NCBI RefSeq assembly: GCF_000196735.1
Contig: NC_014551.1
Coordinates: 2,103,001-2,167,000, forward strand
DNA length: 64,000 bases
Source of the DNA: Bacillus amyloliquefaciens DSM 7 = ATCC 23350
Lineage (GTDB): Bacteria; Bacillota; Bacilli; Bacillales; Bacillaceae
Direction of reading: 5' to 3'
The notes under the pieces were generated by a model. That model worked only from the letters and a program-made list of their open reading frames with translations, did no database searches and was not told the DNA's origin. The translations under genes were made by a program, and so were the position numbers. Below are positions 1-10,714 of this stretch, in pieces. How positions within the stretch are numbered: the first letter of the stretch is position 1; each line of letters opens with the position of its first letter.

Positions 1-156
1 CAGGCCGGCACCGTTTGGGTCAACTGCTACAATGTTTTTGATGCGGCGTCACCTTTCGGCGGCTATAAGCAATCCGGCCTCGGACGGGAAATGGGCTCTT
101 ATGCGCTGGATAATTATACAGAAGTGAAAAGCGTCTGGATCAGTCTGGAAGATTGA
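1..156 (+). CDS. dhaS: Aldehyde dehydrogenase, C-terminal 51 residues (partial)
   Basis: Open from the first base to a TGA at 154-156. The peptide has the hallmark C-terminus of NAD(P)-dependent aldehyde dehydrogenases: the stretch [20 protein letters not shown], then SGLGRE and a closing [10 protein letters not shown]. The catalytic Cys/Glu part lies outside the window. The family oxidises aldehydes to carboxylates in the cytoplasm. In B. subtilis dhaS lies immediately upstream of sqhC, as here, so the symbol rests on synteny plus family. Confidence 0.85.
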   Translation, partial: QAGTVWVNCYNVFDAASPFGGYKQSGLGREMGSYALDNYTEVKSVWISLED

Positions 157-169
157 TTGATAAAACAAG

Positions 170-200
170 AAACTGCTGCCTGCCAGCAGTTTCTTTCTTT
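170..200 (+). terminator. Rho-independent terminator after the aldehyde dehydrogenase gene
   Basis: AAACTGCTG (170-178) pairs with CAGCAGTTT (184-192) around a five-base loop and is followed by the T-rich tract TCTTTCTTTT. Confidence 0.8.
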
Positions 201-255
201 TGTCATGCCGCCATTTGCATATGAATATATATGCTTCTGAAGGAGTTGAGCGAGT

Positions 256-2139
256 GTGAGCACTATTCATGAAAAAGTCAGAAGCCGCCAAAGGAAAACC
301 ATCTCCCTATTAAGAGAAAAGCAAAATGCGGACGGCTCATGGTCATTTTGTTTTGAAGGTCCGATTTTGACTAACGCCTTTCTGATCCTCCTCCTCACTT
401 CTCTCGGAGACAATGATAAAGAACTGATCGCTGAGCTTGCTGAAGGCATCCGCGCGAAGCAGCGCCCTGACGGAACATTTGCCAACTATCCTGATGAACG
501 GAAAGGAAATGTGACCGCCACTGTACAGGGCTATGTCGGCTTGCTGGCTTCCGGCTTATATAACCGTTCTGAAGCGCATATGATTCAGGCCGAACGCTTT
601 ATCATCTCAAACGGCGGCTTGCGTAACGTACACTTCATGACAAAGTGGATGCTGGCGGCAAACGGCCTATATCCATGGCCCGCACTGCACCTGCCATTAT
701 CTTTCTTAGTGATTCCCCCATCCTTCCCGCTGCATTTTTATCAGTTCAGTACATACGCGCGTATTCATTTTGTTCCGATGGCTGTGACGCTAAACAAAAG
801 ATTTTCGCTGAAAAACCCAAACGTTCCGTCTCTCGAGCATTTAGATCAGCATATGACCAAAAATCCGTTTACATGGCTTCGTTCCGATCAGGCAGAGGAC
901 AGAGACCTCGCTTCTCTTTTCGCACACTGGAAGCGGCTTTTGCAGATTCCTGCCGCTTTTCACCAGCTTGGTCTGCGTACGGCCAAAACGTATATGCTTG
1001 ACCGGATAGAAGAAGACGGCACATTGTACAGCTATGCAAGCGCCACTATTTTTATGGTGTACAGCCTGCTCGCTCTCGGTGTATCACGCCACTCCCCCGT
1101 TATCAGAAAGGCGCTTGCCGGCACGAAAGCTTTACTCACGTCTTGCGGCAATATACCGTATCTGGAAAATTCAACGTCAACTGTTTGGGATACAGCGCTT
1201 CTTAACTATGCGCTTATGGAAAGCGGCATCTCAGATAACGATCAGATGATCACCAGCGCCGCTCGATTTTTGCGTGAACGGCAGCAGACGAAAGTAGCGG
1301 ATTGGGCCGTTCACAACCCGCATGCAGAACCGGGAGGATGGGGTTTTTCAAACATCAACACGAATAATCCTGATTGTGATGACACAGCCGCAGTGCTTAA
1401 AGCCATCCCGCGAAAACTTTATCCCGCCTCATGGGAGCGCGGACTGAGCTGGCTTTTGTCAATGCAAAACAGTGACGGGGGCTTCTCTGCTTTTGAGAAA
1501 AATGTAAATCATCCCCTGATCCGCCTGCTGCCGCTTGAATCGGCTGAGGAAGCTGCCATCGACCCTTCAACAAGCGATTTAACTGGACGGGTGCTGCACT
1601 GTTTAGGAAAAGCGGGGCTTTCATCGGATCATCCCCAGGTTGAAAAGGCCGTTCAATGGCTGATCCGCCATCAAGAGGAGGACGGATCGTGGTACGGCAG
1701 ATGGGGTGTCTGCTATATTTACGGAACATGGGCGGCGCTGACGGGCATGAAGGCTTGCGGTGTCAGCCATAACCACCCGGCCGTGAAAAAAGCGATCCGC
1801 TGGCTGAAGTCCATTCAAAACGAGGACGGAAGCTGGGGAGAATCCTGTAAAAGCGCAGAAATCAAAACCTATGTCCCGCTTTCTTACGGGACGGTTATAC
1901 AGACGGCGTGGGCGGCGGAAGCTTTGCTACAATACGAAAAACCTCATCACCAAGCCGTCACAAAAGGTATATCGTTTCTTATTGAAAACCGGCATTACGA
2001 AGGAGCTCATTTCACCTATCCGACTGGAATCGGCCTTCCGAAGCAGTTTTACATCAAGTATCACAGCTACCCGTATGTGTTTTCTTTGCTTGCGCTCAGC
2101 ACTTTCATGAAAGTGAGTGAAAAGGAGGAAGAAAAATGA
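256..2139 (+). CDS. sqhC: Sporulenol synthase (squalene-hopene cyclase family)
   Basis: A 627-residue class II terpene cyclase that in Bacillus cyclises tetraprenyl-beta-curcumene to sporulenol, a spore lipid conferring oxidative resistance. The protonating DxDD motif is present as D373-C-D-D376. Several QW repeats are visible (QNADGSW near residue 23, QNSDGGF near 403, HQEEDGSW near 475, QNEDGSW near 520). Length matches the Bacillus family (about 630). The GTG start at 256 is preceded by GAAGGAG at 239-245. Its stop overlaps the sodF start (ATGA at 2136), so the two genes are translationally coupled. Confidence 0.95.
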   Translation: MSTIHEKVRSRQRKTISLLREKQNADGSWSFCFEGPILTNAFLILLLTSLGDNDKELIAELAEGIRAKQRPDGTFANYPDERKGNVTATVQGYVGLLASGLYNRSEAHMIQAERFIISNGGLRNVHFMTKWMLAANGLYPWPALHLPLSFLVIPPSFPLHFYQFSTYARIHFVPMAVTLNKRFSLKNPNVPSLEHLDQHMTKNPFTWLRSDQAEDRDLASLFAHWKRLLQIPAAFHQLGLRTAKTYMLDRIEEDGTLYSYASATIFMVYSLLALGVSRHSPVIRKALAGTKALLTSCGNIPYLENSTSTVWDTALLNYALMESGISDNDQMITSAARFLRERQQTKVADWAVHNPHAEPGGWGFSNINTNNPDCDDTAAVLKAIPRKLYPASWERGLSWLLSMQNSDGGFSAFEKNVNHPLIRLLPLESAEEAAIDPSTSDLTGRVLHCLGKAGLSSDHPQVEKAVQWLIRHQEEDGSWYGRWGVCYIYGTWAALTGMKACGVSHNHPAVKKAIRWLKSIQNEDGSWGESCKSAEIKTYVPLSYGTVIQTAWAAEALLQYEKPHHQAVTKGISFLIENRHYEGAHFTYPTGIGLPKQFYIKYHSYPYVFSLLALSTFMKVSEKEEEK

Positions 2140-2981
2140 AACGGCACGCTTATCAAACCGAGATGCTGAATTGGTGTGAAACCTTGAAGGAACAAGTCAT
2201 TCAGCAAGGGCGGTTCGATCGCTTCGCGGCACAAATCGACCGGATTTTTCACACCCTTCAGGATGATGGATTAACGGAGGCGGAATGGTACGAACAGGCA
2301 TCAGCTCTTTACCGGGACATTTCCGAATCGGAAGAGCCGGAGGAGCGCAGAGCCTATGTGCCGATCGGCAAGCATGTTCTGCCTAAACTGCCTTACAGTT
2401 ATTCCGCCCTGGAACCGTATATTTCAAGGGAGATTATGAAACTTCACCATACAAAACACCATCAAAGCTACGTTGACGGCCTGAATAAAGCTGAACTTGA
2501 GCTGAAAAACGCGCGCCAGACGAAACAGTACGACTTAGTGGCGCATTGGGAGCGGCAATTGGCATTTCACGGCGCCGGCCATTATCTGCACAGTATTTTC
2601 TGGTTTTCCATGAATCCAAACGGAAAAAGACGGCCGACGGGCGCTCTCTTTCAAATGATTGATGTGTCATTCGGCAGCTATTCTGCTTTTAAAGAACAAT
2701 TTTCTCAGGCAGCGAAAAAAGTCGAAGGAGTCGGCTGGGCTATCCTTGTCTGGGCGCCGCGCTCGGGACGGCTGGAGATTTTGGCCGCTGAGAAGCATCA
2801 GCACTTCAGTCAATGGGACATCATCCCTTTGCTCCCTTTGGATGTGTGGGAACACGCTTATTATTTACAATATAAAAACGACCGCGCGGCTTACGTGGAT
2901 CAATGGTGGAATGTCGTGGATTGGCGTGAGGCGGAGAAACGGTTTGAGCAAGCGCACCGCGTGATGTGGCCGCTTTATTAA
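2136..2981 (+). CDS. sodF: Iron/manganese superoxide dismutase with N-terminal extension
   Basis: Converts superoxide to peroxide and oxygen. The first ~75 residues are an acidic/helical extension absent from classical SODs. The SOD domain follows with LPKLPYSYSALEPYIS, the metal-ligand segments HHTKHHQSYV and HGAGHYLHSIFW, and the C-terminal DVWEHAYYLQYKND. At 281 residues it has the length of B. subtilis SodF rather than SodA (about 202). It overlaps sqhC by four bases, linking two functions tied to oxidative protection of spores. Confidence 0.93.
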   Translation: MKRHAYQTEMLNWCETLKEQVIQQGRFDRFAAQIDRIFHTLQDDGLTEAEWYEQASALYRDISESEEPEERRAYVPIGKHVLPKLPYSYSALEPYISREIMKLHHTKHHQSYVDGLNKAELELKNARQTKQYDLVAHWERQLAFHGAGHYLHSIFWFSMNPNGKRRPTGALFQMIDVSFGSYSAFKEQFSQAAKKVEGVGWAILVWAPRSGRLEILAAEKHQHFSQWDIIPLLPLDVWEHAYYLQYKNDRAAYVDQWWNVVDWREAEKRFEQAHRVMWPLY

Positions 2982-2986
2982 AAAAA

Positions 2987-3015
2987 GCCCCCGTTTAGAA
3001 CGGGGGCCTGCTTCT
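2987..3015. terminator. Bidirectional terminator between sodF and yocR
   Basis: GCCCCCGTT-TAG-AACGGGGGC (2987-3007) has an A tract on its left and a T-rich right flank, so it can serve both convergent genes. Confidence 0.8.
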
Positions 3016-3021
3016 TTTGAT

Positions 3022-4359
3022 TTAAAAAATACCGAGCACGTGCAGAAAAACGATAATAATAGCTACAGGAGACACATAACGGATTAATAAGAGCCACACT
3101 GTAAACCATTTTCGTTTTATGCCTGAACCGCTTTTCAATTCGTCAAACAGCGCCTGTTTCGGAATTTTCAGCGGTACGAAAACGGCAATTAAAAGCGCGC
3201 CCAGCGGCATTAAGACATTGCTGACCAGAAAATCCGCAGCGTCAAAAATACTGCGGTGAAAAATGGAAACATCACTCAAAATTCCGTACGACAGCGCCGA
3301 AGGCACTCCGACAATAAATATTGCAAGCCCCCCGAGCCATGCATACCGCTTTCGTTTTGCCGAATCGCCTTTTGACAAAACGGCAACCAAAATCTCAAGC
3401 ATTGAAAATGCTGATGTCAGCGTCGCAAATAAAAACAGCAGCAAAAAGGCGAGTAAAAACACGATGCCGAACGGCATTTGGTTAAAGATGGTCGGAAGCA
3501 CGTTAAATAAAAGCTGCGGGCCTTGATCCGGCTTGAGGCCGAATGAAAATACCGCCGGAAAAATCGCCACTCCCGCCATCACGGCAACAAGAACATTTAA
3601 TACCGTCACCGAAACTGCGGATTGAACAATATTTTCTTTTTTTTCTAAATAGGCGCTGTATGTAACCATTACGGACACACCGACGCTTAACGAGAAAAAT
3701 GACTGTCCCATCGCGTATAATATGGTATTGGCATCCATCGCGCCAAAATCAGGCATGAAGAAGAATTTTAACCCCTTCGCTGCATCATGGAGCGAAACGG
3801 AGCGGATCATTAAGAGAATAAACAGAATAAACAGAGCCGGCATGAGCACCTGGCTTACTTTTTCGATGCCGCTGCTCACCCCTTTTGCAACAACTAAAAT
3901 CGTCATCACGATAAACAGCAGCTGTCCGAAAACCGCTGCATAAGGGTTTGAAATGGTATTGATAAATAACGTATCAAATCCGGATGAGAGCGATAAACCG
4001 CCTGTAAAGCCTTTTATAATGTAGATTAATATCCATCCCCCCACTACGCTGTAGAAGGATAATAGAATAAAACACGTAATGATTCCGAGATATCCGATCC
4101 AGTGCCACTTTTTCCCCGGCGCAAGCGCCTTGTAGGATTCAACGGCGTTTTTTTGTGTTTTTCTGCCGATAATAAATTCAGCAAGCAGAAGCGGCAGTCC
4201 GATTAAAATCGTAAATAAAATAAAAACGAGCAGAAAAGCGCCGCCTCCGCTGGTTCCCGCTACGTAAGGGAACTTCCATATTGCGCCGAGCCCGATTGCA
4301 GAGCCGGCCGTAGCTAAAATAAATCCCAGCTTAGATGACCATTGATTAGCTTCTTTCAC
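3022..4359 (-). CDS. yocR: Sodium-dependent transporter of the neurotransmitter:sodium symporter (SNF) family
   Basis: A 445-residue polytopic membrane protein. The first segment carries the SNF signature ([20 protein letters not shown]), the Na+/substrate-binding TM1 region of LeuT-like transporters, and about 11-12 hydrophobic segments follow. Substrate is probably an amino acid, but no specificity can be read from sequence. The start is GTG at 4359 behind GGGAG. It is transcribed divergently from yocS, as in B. subtilis. Confidence 0.9.
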   Translation of the reverse strand: MKEANQWSSKLGFILATAGSAIGLGAIWKFPYVAGTSGGGAFLLVFILFTILIGLPLLLAEFIIGRKTQKNAVESYKALAPGKKWHWIGYLGIITCFILLSFYSVVGGWILIYIIKGFTGGLSLSSGFDTLFINTISNPYAAVFGQLLFIVMTILVVAKGVSSGIEKVSQVLMPALFILFILLMIRSVSLHDAAKGLKFFFMPDFGAMDANTILYAMGQSFFSLSVGVSVMVTYSAYLEKKENIVQSAVSVTVLNVLVAVMAGVAIFPAVFSFGLKPDQGPQLLFNVLPTIFNQMPFGIVFLLAFLLLFLFATLTSAFSMLEILVAVLSKGDSAKRKRYAWLGGLAIFIVGVPSALSYGILSDVSIFHRSIFDAADFLVSNVLMPLGALLIAVFVPLKIPKQALFDELKSGSGIKRKWFTVWLLLIRYVSPVAIIIVFLHVLGIF

Positions 4360-4558
4360 TTCAGCACTCCCAATTCATTTCAGTGTAAAAATTAATTTTA
4401 AGAATATATGTCTGAATAGTCAAGAAGATATTAGTTTACATAATATCATTATTTATAACTAATGTTTAATATTGAATTATTCAGAATATTATTTATAATG
4501 GAATACAGAAAAGTCAGTCTCATTTTTTGACTGATTGGATGAAAAAGGAGCTGTGTTT
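4360..4558. promoter_or_regulatory. AT-rich divergent promoter region between yocR and yocS
   Basis: About 200 bp of very AT-rich DNA between two divergent starts. TATAAT-like hexamers occur on both strands (for example TTTATAATGG near 4492-4501), but I see no operator-like palindrome that would name a regulator. Confidence 0.45.
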
Positions 4559-5530
4559 ATGGAATGGTTGAAAAAAATAAGCGGGTTTGCGGGACAAACT
4601 TTCGGCTTATGGGTGATCGTCTTTGCTGGTTTAGGATTCGCCTGCCCTGATTTGTTTTCTTGGATCAGTTCTTATATGACAATTTTTCTGGGTATTATTA
4701 TGTTTGGTATGGGGCTTACTCTTCAAGCAGACGATTTTAAAGAATTAATCAGAAAACCTTGGCATGTCGTGATCGGAGTCATAGCCCAGTTTACGATTAT
4801 GCCGCTTACGGCTTTCTGTTTATCAGTCGGGCTCCGCCTGCCCGCAGAAATTGCAGCGGGCGTCATTCTGGTCGGCTGCTGTCCGGGCGGCACCGCCTCA
4901 AATGTCATGACCTTTTTAGCAAAAGGCAATACGGCGCTTTCGGTTGCGGTCACCACGATCTCAACATTGCTTGCTCCTATTGTAACGCCGGCACTCATTA
5001 TGCTGTTTGCGAAAGAGTGGCTCCCTGTTTCTTTCGGCTCACTGTTTGTTTCAATTATGCAGGCCGTGCTTTTACCGATCGTCCTCGGAGTGATTGTGAA
5101 GCTATTCTTCAGAAAACAGGTCGGACAAGCTGTTCACGCGCTTCCTCTCGTGTCTGTAATCGGCATCGTAGCGATTGTTTCCTCTGTTGTCAGCGTAAAT
5201 CGTGAGCACCTGCTTCAATCAGGACTGCTGATTGTATGCGTGGTCATCTTACATAACGGAATCGGCTATTTGTTAGGATTCCTGGGTGCAAAGCTGTTCA
5301 GAATGGATTATGCTTCGCAAAAAGCGATTGCGATAGAAGTCGGAATGCAAAACTCCGGATTGGGCGCGGCGCTTGCAACAGCCCACTTTTCCCCCCTTTC
5401 AGCCGTACCGAGCGCCATTTTCAGCATATGGCACAATCTGTCTGGATCAATTCTCGCCACTTATTGGTCAAAGAAAAAAGAGAAAAACAGCATCGGAGAG
5501 GATGAAAACGTAAAGATTCCGCTTTCATAA
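4559..5530 (+). CDS. yocS: Bile acid:sodium symporter family (BASS) transporter
   Basis: A 323-residue membrane protein of the BASS/SBF family, Na+-coupled uptake of an organic anion. Family features include MFGMGLTLQADDF near residue 40 and the GCCPGGTASNVMTFLAKG motif near residue 100, followed by EVGMQNSGLGAALA near 260. About nine to ten hydrophobic segments. The ATG at 4559 is chosen because AAAGGAG sits just upstream; an in-frame TTG at 4535 has no good site. The physiological substrate is unknown. Confidence 0.9.
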   Translation: MEWLKKISGFAGQTFGLWVIVFAGLGFACPDLFSWISSYMTIFLGIIMFGMGLTLQADDFKELIRKPWHVVIGVIAQFTIMPLTAFCLSVGLRLPAEIAAGVILVGCCPGGTASNVMTFLAKGNTALSVAVTTISTLLAPIVTPALIMLFAKEWLPVSFGSLFVSIMQAVLLPIVLGVIVKLFFRKQVGQAVHALPLVSVIGIVAIVSSVVSVNREHLLQSGLLIVCVVILHNGIGYLLGFLGAKLFRMDYASQKAIAIEVGMQNSGLGAALATAHFSPLSAVPSAIFSIWHNLSGSILATYWSKKKEKNSIGEDENVKIPLS

Positions 5531-6375
5531 CTGAACAAGGATAGGCGGCTGCCGCCCCTATCCTTGTTTTTTCTGCAGGTCACGAAGCAAGTGCAGGAGC
5601 GCTTTTTTACATTCCCCTGAAACACACCTCCATGATAACAAATCAATTGACGGATATCGTAATCGAGCAGGCGCTGTACGGAACGGACCGCATCATCCAT
5701 ATGTAACGTATAGCGGGGATTCGCAAGGTTCAGCTTTCCGTCTTCAATGACGACCGCATCACCTGCGATCATTGTTTTTTCGGCAGGCAGATAAAGGCTG
5801 ATATGGCCGGGTGTATGACCCGGCGTGGCTACAATGCGAATGCCTCCGCACCAAGGCAGCAGCTCGCCGTCAGTTACTTGCCGATGAACAGGAGCCGCTT
5901 CGACTGATTGAAGTGAGCGGATAAACTGTTTTGCATAAGGTTTTGCCTCCTCTGGCAATGAACAAAACGTTGATTCAGCCTGCTTAAGCCGTAATGATTT
6001 TTTAGAGCCGTCAATATACGGCGCTTCATGTTCATGTGCTGTCACGCTGATACCCGGGTACAGACGGTGCAGTGCAGCGAGTGAGCCGATATGGTCTATA
6101 TCGTGATGTGTTGCAATGATTTTTGACAGTGACTGAAGCGACAATCCATGCCGGACAGCAGCATTTTGAAGATGATTTATAAAACCGGGATATCCGCAGT
6201 CTATTAAAACCGTGTCATGTTCGTCTTGCAGAAGAACCGGAGTGATAGAATGCAATTCTTCATTATATTCAAATTCAATCTCAAGCGGATAACAGCTTTT
6301 CATATACAACTCCCCTTCTCTCAAATAAAAAAGTACACCGCTCATAAGGGCAGTGTACTTTTTGTCTGTCTCCAT
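5461..6375 (-). pseudogene. Metallo-beta-lactamase-fold hydrolase with a C-terminal frameshift
   Basis: The first ~260 residues form an MBL-fold enzyme: LIDCGYPG strand, metal motif ATHHDIDHIG (Asp where the classical HxHxDH motif has its second His), TPGHTPGHISLY and MIAGDAVV. The frame then runs ~50 more residues across the terminator and into the 3' end of convergent yocS. Adding one A to the A6 run of codons GTA-AAA-AAG (plus-strand T run near 5605-5610) restores a tail ending KKALLHLLRDLQKKQG and a stop at the terminator. So either one base was lost from a homopolymer or this is a sequence error. The catalytic core is intact. No gene of this type sits here in B. subtilis 168. It starts 1 bp from the odhB stop. 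Confidence 0.75.
5534..5574. terminator. Bidirectional terminator between yocS and the MBL-fold gene
   Basis: AACAAGGATAGG (5534-5545) pairs with CCTATCCTTGTT (5557-5568), followed by a T tract. The restored MBL frame would stop inside this stem. Confidence 0.8.
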
Positions 6376-7622
6376 TATCCTTCTAATAACAGCTGTTCCG
6401 GATCTTCCAGCAGGTTTTTAATTGTGACAAGGAATCCGACCGCTTCTTTACCATCTACGATTCTGTGATCATATGATAATGCAAGGTACATCATCGGACG
6501 GTTTTCAGAACGCTCTGCATCAATCGCTACAGGGCGCAGCTGAATTTTGTGCATACCTAAGATTCCGACCTGAGGGCTGTTTAGGATTGGTGTTGACATA
6601 AGCGAGCCGAATGTACCTCCGTTTGTGATCGTGAAGGAACCTCCTTGCAGCTCACCTAATGTTAATTTATTGTTTCGCGCTTTCTTCGCAAGTTCGCCGA
6701 TCTCTTTTTCAATGCCGGCAAATGTCAGACGATCAGCGTCACGTACGACTGGGACGACAAGCCCTTCTTCAGCCGCAACGGCGATACCGATGTCATAGAA
6801 TTTTTTCACGATCAGCTCATCACCTTGAATTTCAGCGTTTAGGAGCGGGTACTTTTTCAAAGCTGCCACTACGGCTTTTGTAAAGAAAGACATGAAACCG
6901 AGTTTTACTTCGTTTTGCTCAAGGAATTGGTCTTTACGGCGTTTTCTTAAATTCATAACGGCCGTCATGTCCACTTCGTTAAATGTCGTCAGCATCGCAG
7001 AAGTCTGCTGCACTTCAACCAATCGTTTCGCGATCGTTTGTCTGCGGCGGGACATTTTTTGCACTTCAACAGGTTTGTCAAAGCTTTGCTGTGTTTTTTG
7101 AGCCTGCGGTTTCGTCTGTGCCGCAGGTTTTGAAGCCGGTTTTTCATAAGCTTCCACGTCTTGTTTGCGCACGCGGCCGAGCGGGTCCCCCGTCGGAATT
7201 TGTGAAAGATCAATTCCTTTTTCCCTTGCCAGCTTGCGTGCAGCCGGAGACGCTACCGTTCTGGATTTCGCTTCTGATTGTGCTTCCTGGCTGACTTCTT
7301 GTGCAGCCGGTTCAGCTTTTGCTTCCTCTTTCGTTTGTTCTTTGGCTGGAGCACTTTCGGAAGGGGCAGGTGCAGAACTTTCGCCAGCGCCTTCTGTAAT
7401 GGTACCGATAATTTCTCCTACTTGGACGGTATCACCCGAATCTTTCAATACCTCTTTTAGAACACCCGATTCTTCTGCTGTCAATTCAACATTTACTTTG
7501 TCCGTCTCAAGTTCAAGCAAGTACTCACCCTGTTCTACATAGTCACCGGGCTGCTTTAACCATTGGGCTATCGTTCCTTCTGAGATTGATTCTGCTAATT
7601 CAGGTACCTTAATTTCCGCCAT
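6375..7622 (-). CDS. odhB: 2-oxoglutarate dehydrogenase E2, dihydrolipoyl succinyltransferase
   Basis: A 415-residue core subunit of the 2-oxoglutarate dehydrogenase complex of the TCA cycle. Domain order: lipoyl domain with the lipoylated lysine in [11 protein letters not shown] (about residue 42); Ala/Glu/Lys/Pro-rich linker; E3/E1-binding domain ([20 protein letters not shown], about 120-155); catalytic acyltransferase domain ending in [13 protein letters not shown] with the active-site His. It follows odhA by 15 bp. Confidence 0.97.
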   Translation of the reverse strand: MAEIKVPELAESISEGTIAQWLKQPGDYVEQGEYLLELETDKVNVELTAEESGVLKEVLKDSGDTVQVGEIIGTITEGAGESSAPAPSESAPAKEQTKEEAKAEPAAQEVSQEAQSEAKSRTVASPAARKLAREKGIDLSQIPTGDPLGRVRKQDVEAYEKPASKPAAQTKPQAQKTQQSFDKPVEVQKMSRRRQTIAKRLVEVQQTSAMLTTFNEVDMTAVMNLRKRRKDQFLEQNEVKLGFMSFFTKAVVAALKKYPLLNAEIQGDELIVKKFYDIGIAVAAEEGLVVPVVRDADRLTFAGIEKEIGELAKKARNNKLTLGELQGGSFTITNGGTFGSLMSTPILNSPQVGILGMHKIQLRPVAIDAERSENRPMMYLALSYDHRIVDGKEAVGFLVTIKNLLEDPEQLLLEG

Positions 7623-7637
7623 TTTTTCATTTCCCCC

Positions 7638-10472
7638 TTAGTTTTTGCGAGTCAAGCTATCAGATACAATGCGTTCCTGTTCTTTTTTGTGGACAGTCGG
7701 ATCTCCTTCTGCGGGACTGGATCGTCTTCTTCGGCCGATGTATTGAACATTTACTCCTTTTGGCGCGATTTCCGTCAGATACGGGCTGATATAACTCCAT
7801 GCCCCCATGTTCTGCGGCTCTTCCTGAACCCAAACGATCTCTTGCAAGTTCGGCAGTTTGGCGAAAAGCTCTTTCGCGTCTTTTGCCGGGAACGGATACA
7901 GCTGTTCGATTCTGGCAATATGAAGCCAATCCTTATCGCCTTCCATTTTGTTGAAGTGATCGCTGATGTCAATTGACACTTTTCCGCTTGATAATACGAC
8001 GCGAGTCACTTTTTCATAAGCATGGGAAAGACCGGATTGCTCATAGACAGGCTTGAATCTGCTTTCGCTCAGCTCCTGTACTTCAGATACCGTATTCGGG
8101 TTGCGGAGCAGGCTCTTCGGCGTCATGATCACAAGCGGACGGATTTCCTCACGAAGCAGCATTTTCGCTTGTCTTCTTAAAATATGGAAATACTGAGCCG
8201 CACTTGTCAGGTTGGCCACCGTCCAGTTGTTTTCCGCCGCCAGCTGCAGGAACCGTTCGACGCGTCCGCTGGAGTGTTCAGGCCCCTGTCCTTCGTAACC
8301 GTGAGGAAGCAGCATGACTAATCCTGATTTTTGTCCCCATTTTGCCCGTCCTGCAGATATAAATTGATCAAAATAGACTTGAGCCGCATTGGCAAAGTCC
8401 CCGTACTGCGCCTCCCACATCACAAGAGTTTCAGGCGAATACACGTTGTATCCATACTCAAAACCGAGAACCGATCCTTCAGAAAGCGGGCTGTTATGCA
8501 CCGCAAATGAAGCAGCGCAGTCGTCTAAATGATGGAGTGCAACAAATTCTTTGCCTGTTTCGCTGTCATGCAGCACAAGGTTTCTTTGAGCGAACGTTCC
8601 GCGCTCTGAGTCCTGCCCGGTCAGCCGGATCGGAGTGCCGTCTTTCAAAATGGAAGCAAACGCAAGCGATTCAGCCAATGACCATTCCACTTTACGGTCA
8701 TCATCAAACGCTTTTGCACGTCTTTCCAAGATTCTTTTCAGCTTGCCGAACACGTTAAAGGATTCCGGCCAATTGATGAGTTCGCCGTTCAGCTTGCGGA
8801 GAACATCAAAATCAATGGCTGTGTCAACGTCAGGAAAACCGTTGGATACCGGTTCCGGCAATTCGATTTCCCGTACGGCATCTTCTTTTTTGGCGGGCAC
8901 CTTTTTATAGGCGTCTTCAATTCGTTTTGTCACTGTCGCTTCAATGTTTTGCGCTTTTTCCTCGCTGATCAGTCCTTCACTTACGAGTTTTTCCGCAAAG
9001 ATCCGCTTGACAGTCGGGTGTTTTCTCACGGCGTCATACAGCATCGGCTGTGTCGTGGACGGCTCATCCATTTCATTGTGGCCGTACCGTCTGTACCCGA
9101 TTAAATCGATTAAGAAATCTTTATTAAACCGCTTCCGGTATTCAACCGCAAATTTAACGGCTGACAGGCACGCTTCAGGATCATCGGCGTTGACGTGAAC
9201 GATCGGGATTTCATAACCCTTCGCCAAATCACTGGCATATTTCGTAGAGCGTGATTCATCGCTTTCAGTTGTAAAGCCGATCATATTATTGGCGATGATA
9301 TGAATGGCCCCACCGACCTGATAGCCTTTCAAAGAGCTTAAGTTCAGCGTCTCAGCGACAATTCCTTCTCCCGGGAACGCTGCGTCACCGTGAATTAAAA
9401 TGGCGAGCGATTTTGTTTCGTCTTGAACCGGGTACCCCTTTTGCGTTCTTGTTTCCTGTGCCGCCCTCGTGCTTCCTTCAACAATCGGATTGATGAATTC
9501 CAGATGGCTCGGGTTATTTGCAAGCGTAATCCGGGCGCTTTTGGTTTCAGCATCCTGTAACTGTCTGTCTGCACCGAGGTGGTATTTTACGTCTCCCGTC
9601 CAGCCGTAGCTGATTCCGGTCGAGCCTTCAGACGGTACAAGGTCTTTATTCGGCGCGTGCTGGAATTCTGAGAAAATAATCTCATACGGTTTGCCGAGCA
9701 CATGCGCGAGCACATTTAAGCGGCCCCTGTGCGCCATCCCGATATTGACATTGGTTGTGCCTGCTTTCACAGACTGGGCGATAATGTCGTCAAGAACAGG
9801 CACAAGCGCGTCTAATCCCTCAATTGAGAAACGCTTCTGGCCGACGAATGTCCGGTGTAAAAATTGTTCAAATCCTTCTACTTCCGTCAGTCTTTCTAAA
9901 ACGGCTGACAGTTTTTCCGGTGAATTTTTCCGGAACAGTTCTCCGGATTCGACCATTTTTGTAATCCATGCCCGCTCTTCGAAATCATGCACATGGTCAA
10001 ATTCGAAGGAGATGGTTCTTTTATACGTATTGCGTAAATGCTGGATGGCTTCTAAGCCGTTCGTTATATTGGCAGGTGCGTCTTTACAAATGACAGACGC
10101 GGGTATTGCTTTCATTTCTTCTTCTGTAAGCCCGTACTCGGATAACGGAAAGAGCTCGCTCTTTTTTTGATCCTTTCTGAGCGGATTGACGGAAGCGTTC
10201 AGATGGCCATAGGTTCGAATATCTTCTGCAAGTTTAACTGCTGATGCGATCTTTTGAATCAGATCTGCGGTGACTCGTCCCTGTTCCTTTGTTCCCGATG
10301 CCTCTTTTATTTGGCTTGGCGGAGCGCCGAGTTCGTCAAACATGTCTTTCAGATCCGGATCAATGCTGTCTGGATCTTCAGCATATTGGTCGTACAGCTC
10401 CAGTGCGTAGCCGAGGTTCGGTCCGTAAAAATCTTCCCAATTCATTCTTTGTTTCATATTATTTTGAAACAT
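7638..10472 (-). CDS. odhA: 2-oxoglutarate dehydrogenase E1 component
   Basis: A 944-residue thiamine-diphosphate enzyme that decarboxylates 2-oxoglutarate and succinylates the lipoyl arm of OdhB. It begins with the E1o N-terminal segment ([20 protein letters not shown]), which in this family contacts E2. The ThDP/Mg region includes [20 protein letters not shown], and the transketolase-like pyrimidine domain contains [20 protein letters not shown] with AQYGDFAN. Length equals the B. subtilis protein. It forms an operon with odhB. Confidence 0.97.
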   Translation of the reverse strand: MFQNNMKQRMNWEDFYGPNLGYALELYDQYAEDPDSIDPDLKDMFDELGAPPSQIKEASGTKEQGRVTADLIQKIASAVKLAEDIRTYGHLNASVNPLRKDQKKSELFPLSEYGLTEEEMKAIPASVICKDAPANITNGLEAIQHLRNTYKRTISFEFDHVHDFEERAWITKMVESGELFRKNSPEKLSAVLERLTEVEGFEQFLHRTFVGQKRFSIEGLDALVPVLDDIIAQSVKAGTTNVNIGMAHRGRLNVLAHVLGKPYEIIFSEFQHAPNKDLVPSEGSTGISYGWTGDVKYHLGADRQLQDAETKSARITLANNPSHLEFINPIVEGSTRAAQETRTQKGYPVQDETKSLAILIHGDAAFPGEGIVAETLNLSSLKGYQVGGAIHIIANNMIGFTTESDESRSTKYASDLAKGYEIPIVHVNADDPEACLSAVKFAVEYRKRFNKDFLIDLIGYRRYGHNEMDEPSTTQPMLYDAVRKHPTVKRIFAEKLVSEGLISEEKAQNIEATVTKRIEDAYKKVPAKKEDAVREIELPEPVSNGFPDVDTAIDFDVLRKLNGELINWPESFNVFGKLKRILERRAKAFDDDRKVEWSLAESLAFASILKDGTPIRLTGQDSERGTFAQRNLVLHDSETGKEFVALHHLDDCAASFAVHNSPLSEGSVLGFEYGYNVYSPETLVMWEAQYGDFANAAQVYFDQFISAGRAKWGQKSGLVMLLPHGYEGQGPEHSSGRVERFLQLAAENNWTVANLTSAAQYFHILRRQAKMLLREEIRPLVIMTPKSLLRNPNTVSEVQELSESRFKPVYEQSGLSHAYEKVTRVVLSSGKVSIDISDHFNKMEGDKDWLHIARIEQLYPFPAKDAKELFAKLPNLQEIVWVQEEPQNMGAWSYISPYLTEIAPKGVNVQYIGRRRRSSPAEGDPTVHKKEQERIVSDSLTRKN

Positions 10473-10681
10473 TTGAATATTACCCCCAACCTAGATAATC
10501 AAGTGATCAATTCACTATCTTGAAATAACTTTTGAACGCTGTGCCCAAAATTATGTAATAAAAACGCTTCCAAGGGTATTTTACCATTGATTGCGTTTGG
10601 ATTCTACCTTGATTGTTCACAAAATAGTAAAAAAACAGATCCATAACGAAAAAATTAAATCATTTTAAAATAAAAAGCGAA
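10473..10681 (-). promoter_or_regulatory. odhAB promoter region with a cre-like site
   Basis: Non-coding, AT-rich. TAAAAACGCTTCCA at 10559-10572 matches the CcpA cre consensus TGWAANCGNTNWCA except at two positions. odhAB is known to be glucose-repressed in B. subtilis, which makes the match plausible, but two mismatches leave it weak. Confidence 0.35.
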
Positions 10682-10714
10682 AAAGCATAGGAAAAAGCCT
10701 ATCCTATGCTTTTA
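10682..10714 (-). terminator. Terminator of the yojN-yojO transcript
   Basis: AAAAGCATAGG (10682-10692) pairs with CCTATGCTTTT (10704-10714). Read on the minus strand it ends in a T tract. The yojO stop codon at 10699 lies inside the hairpin. Confidence 0.75.
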
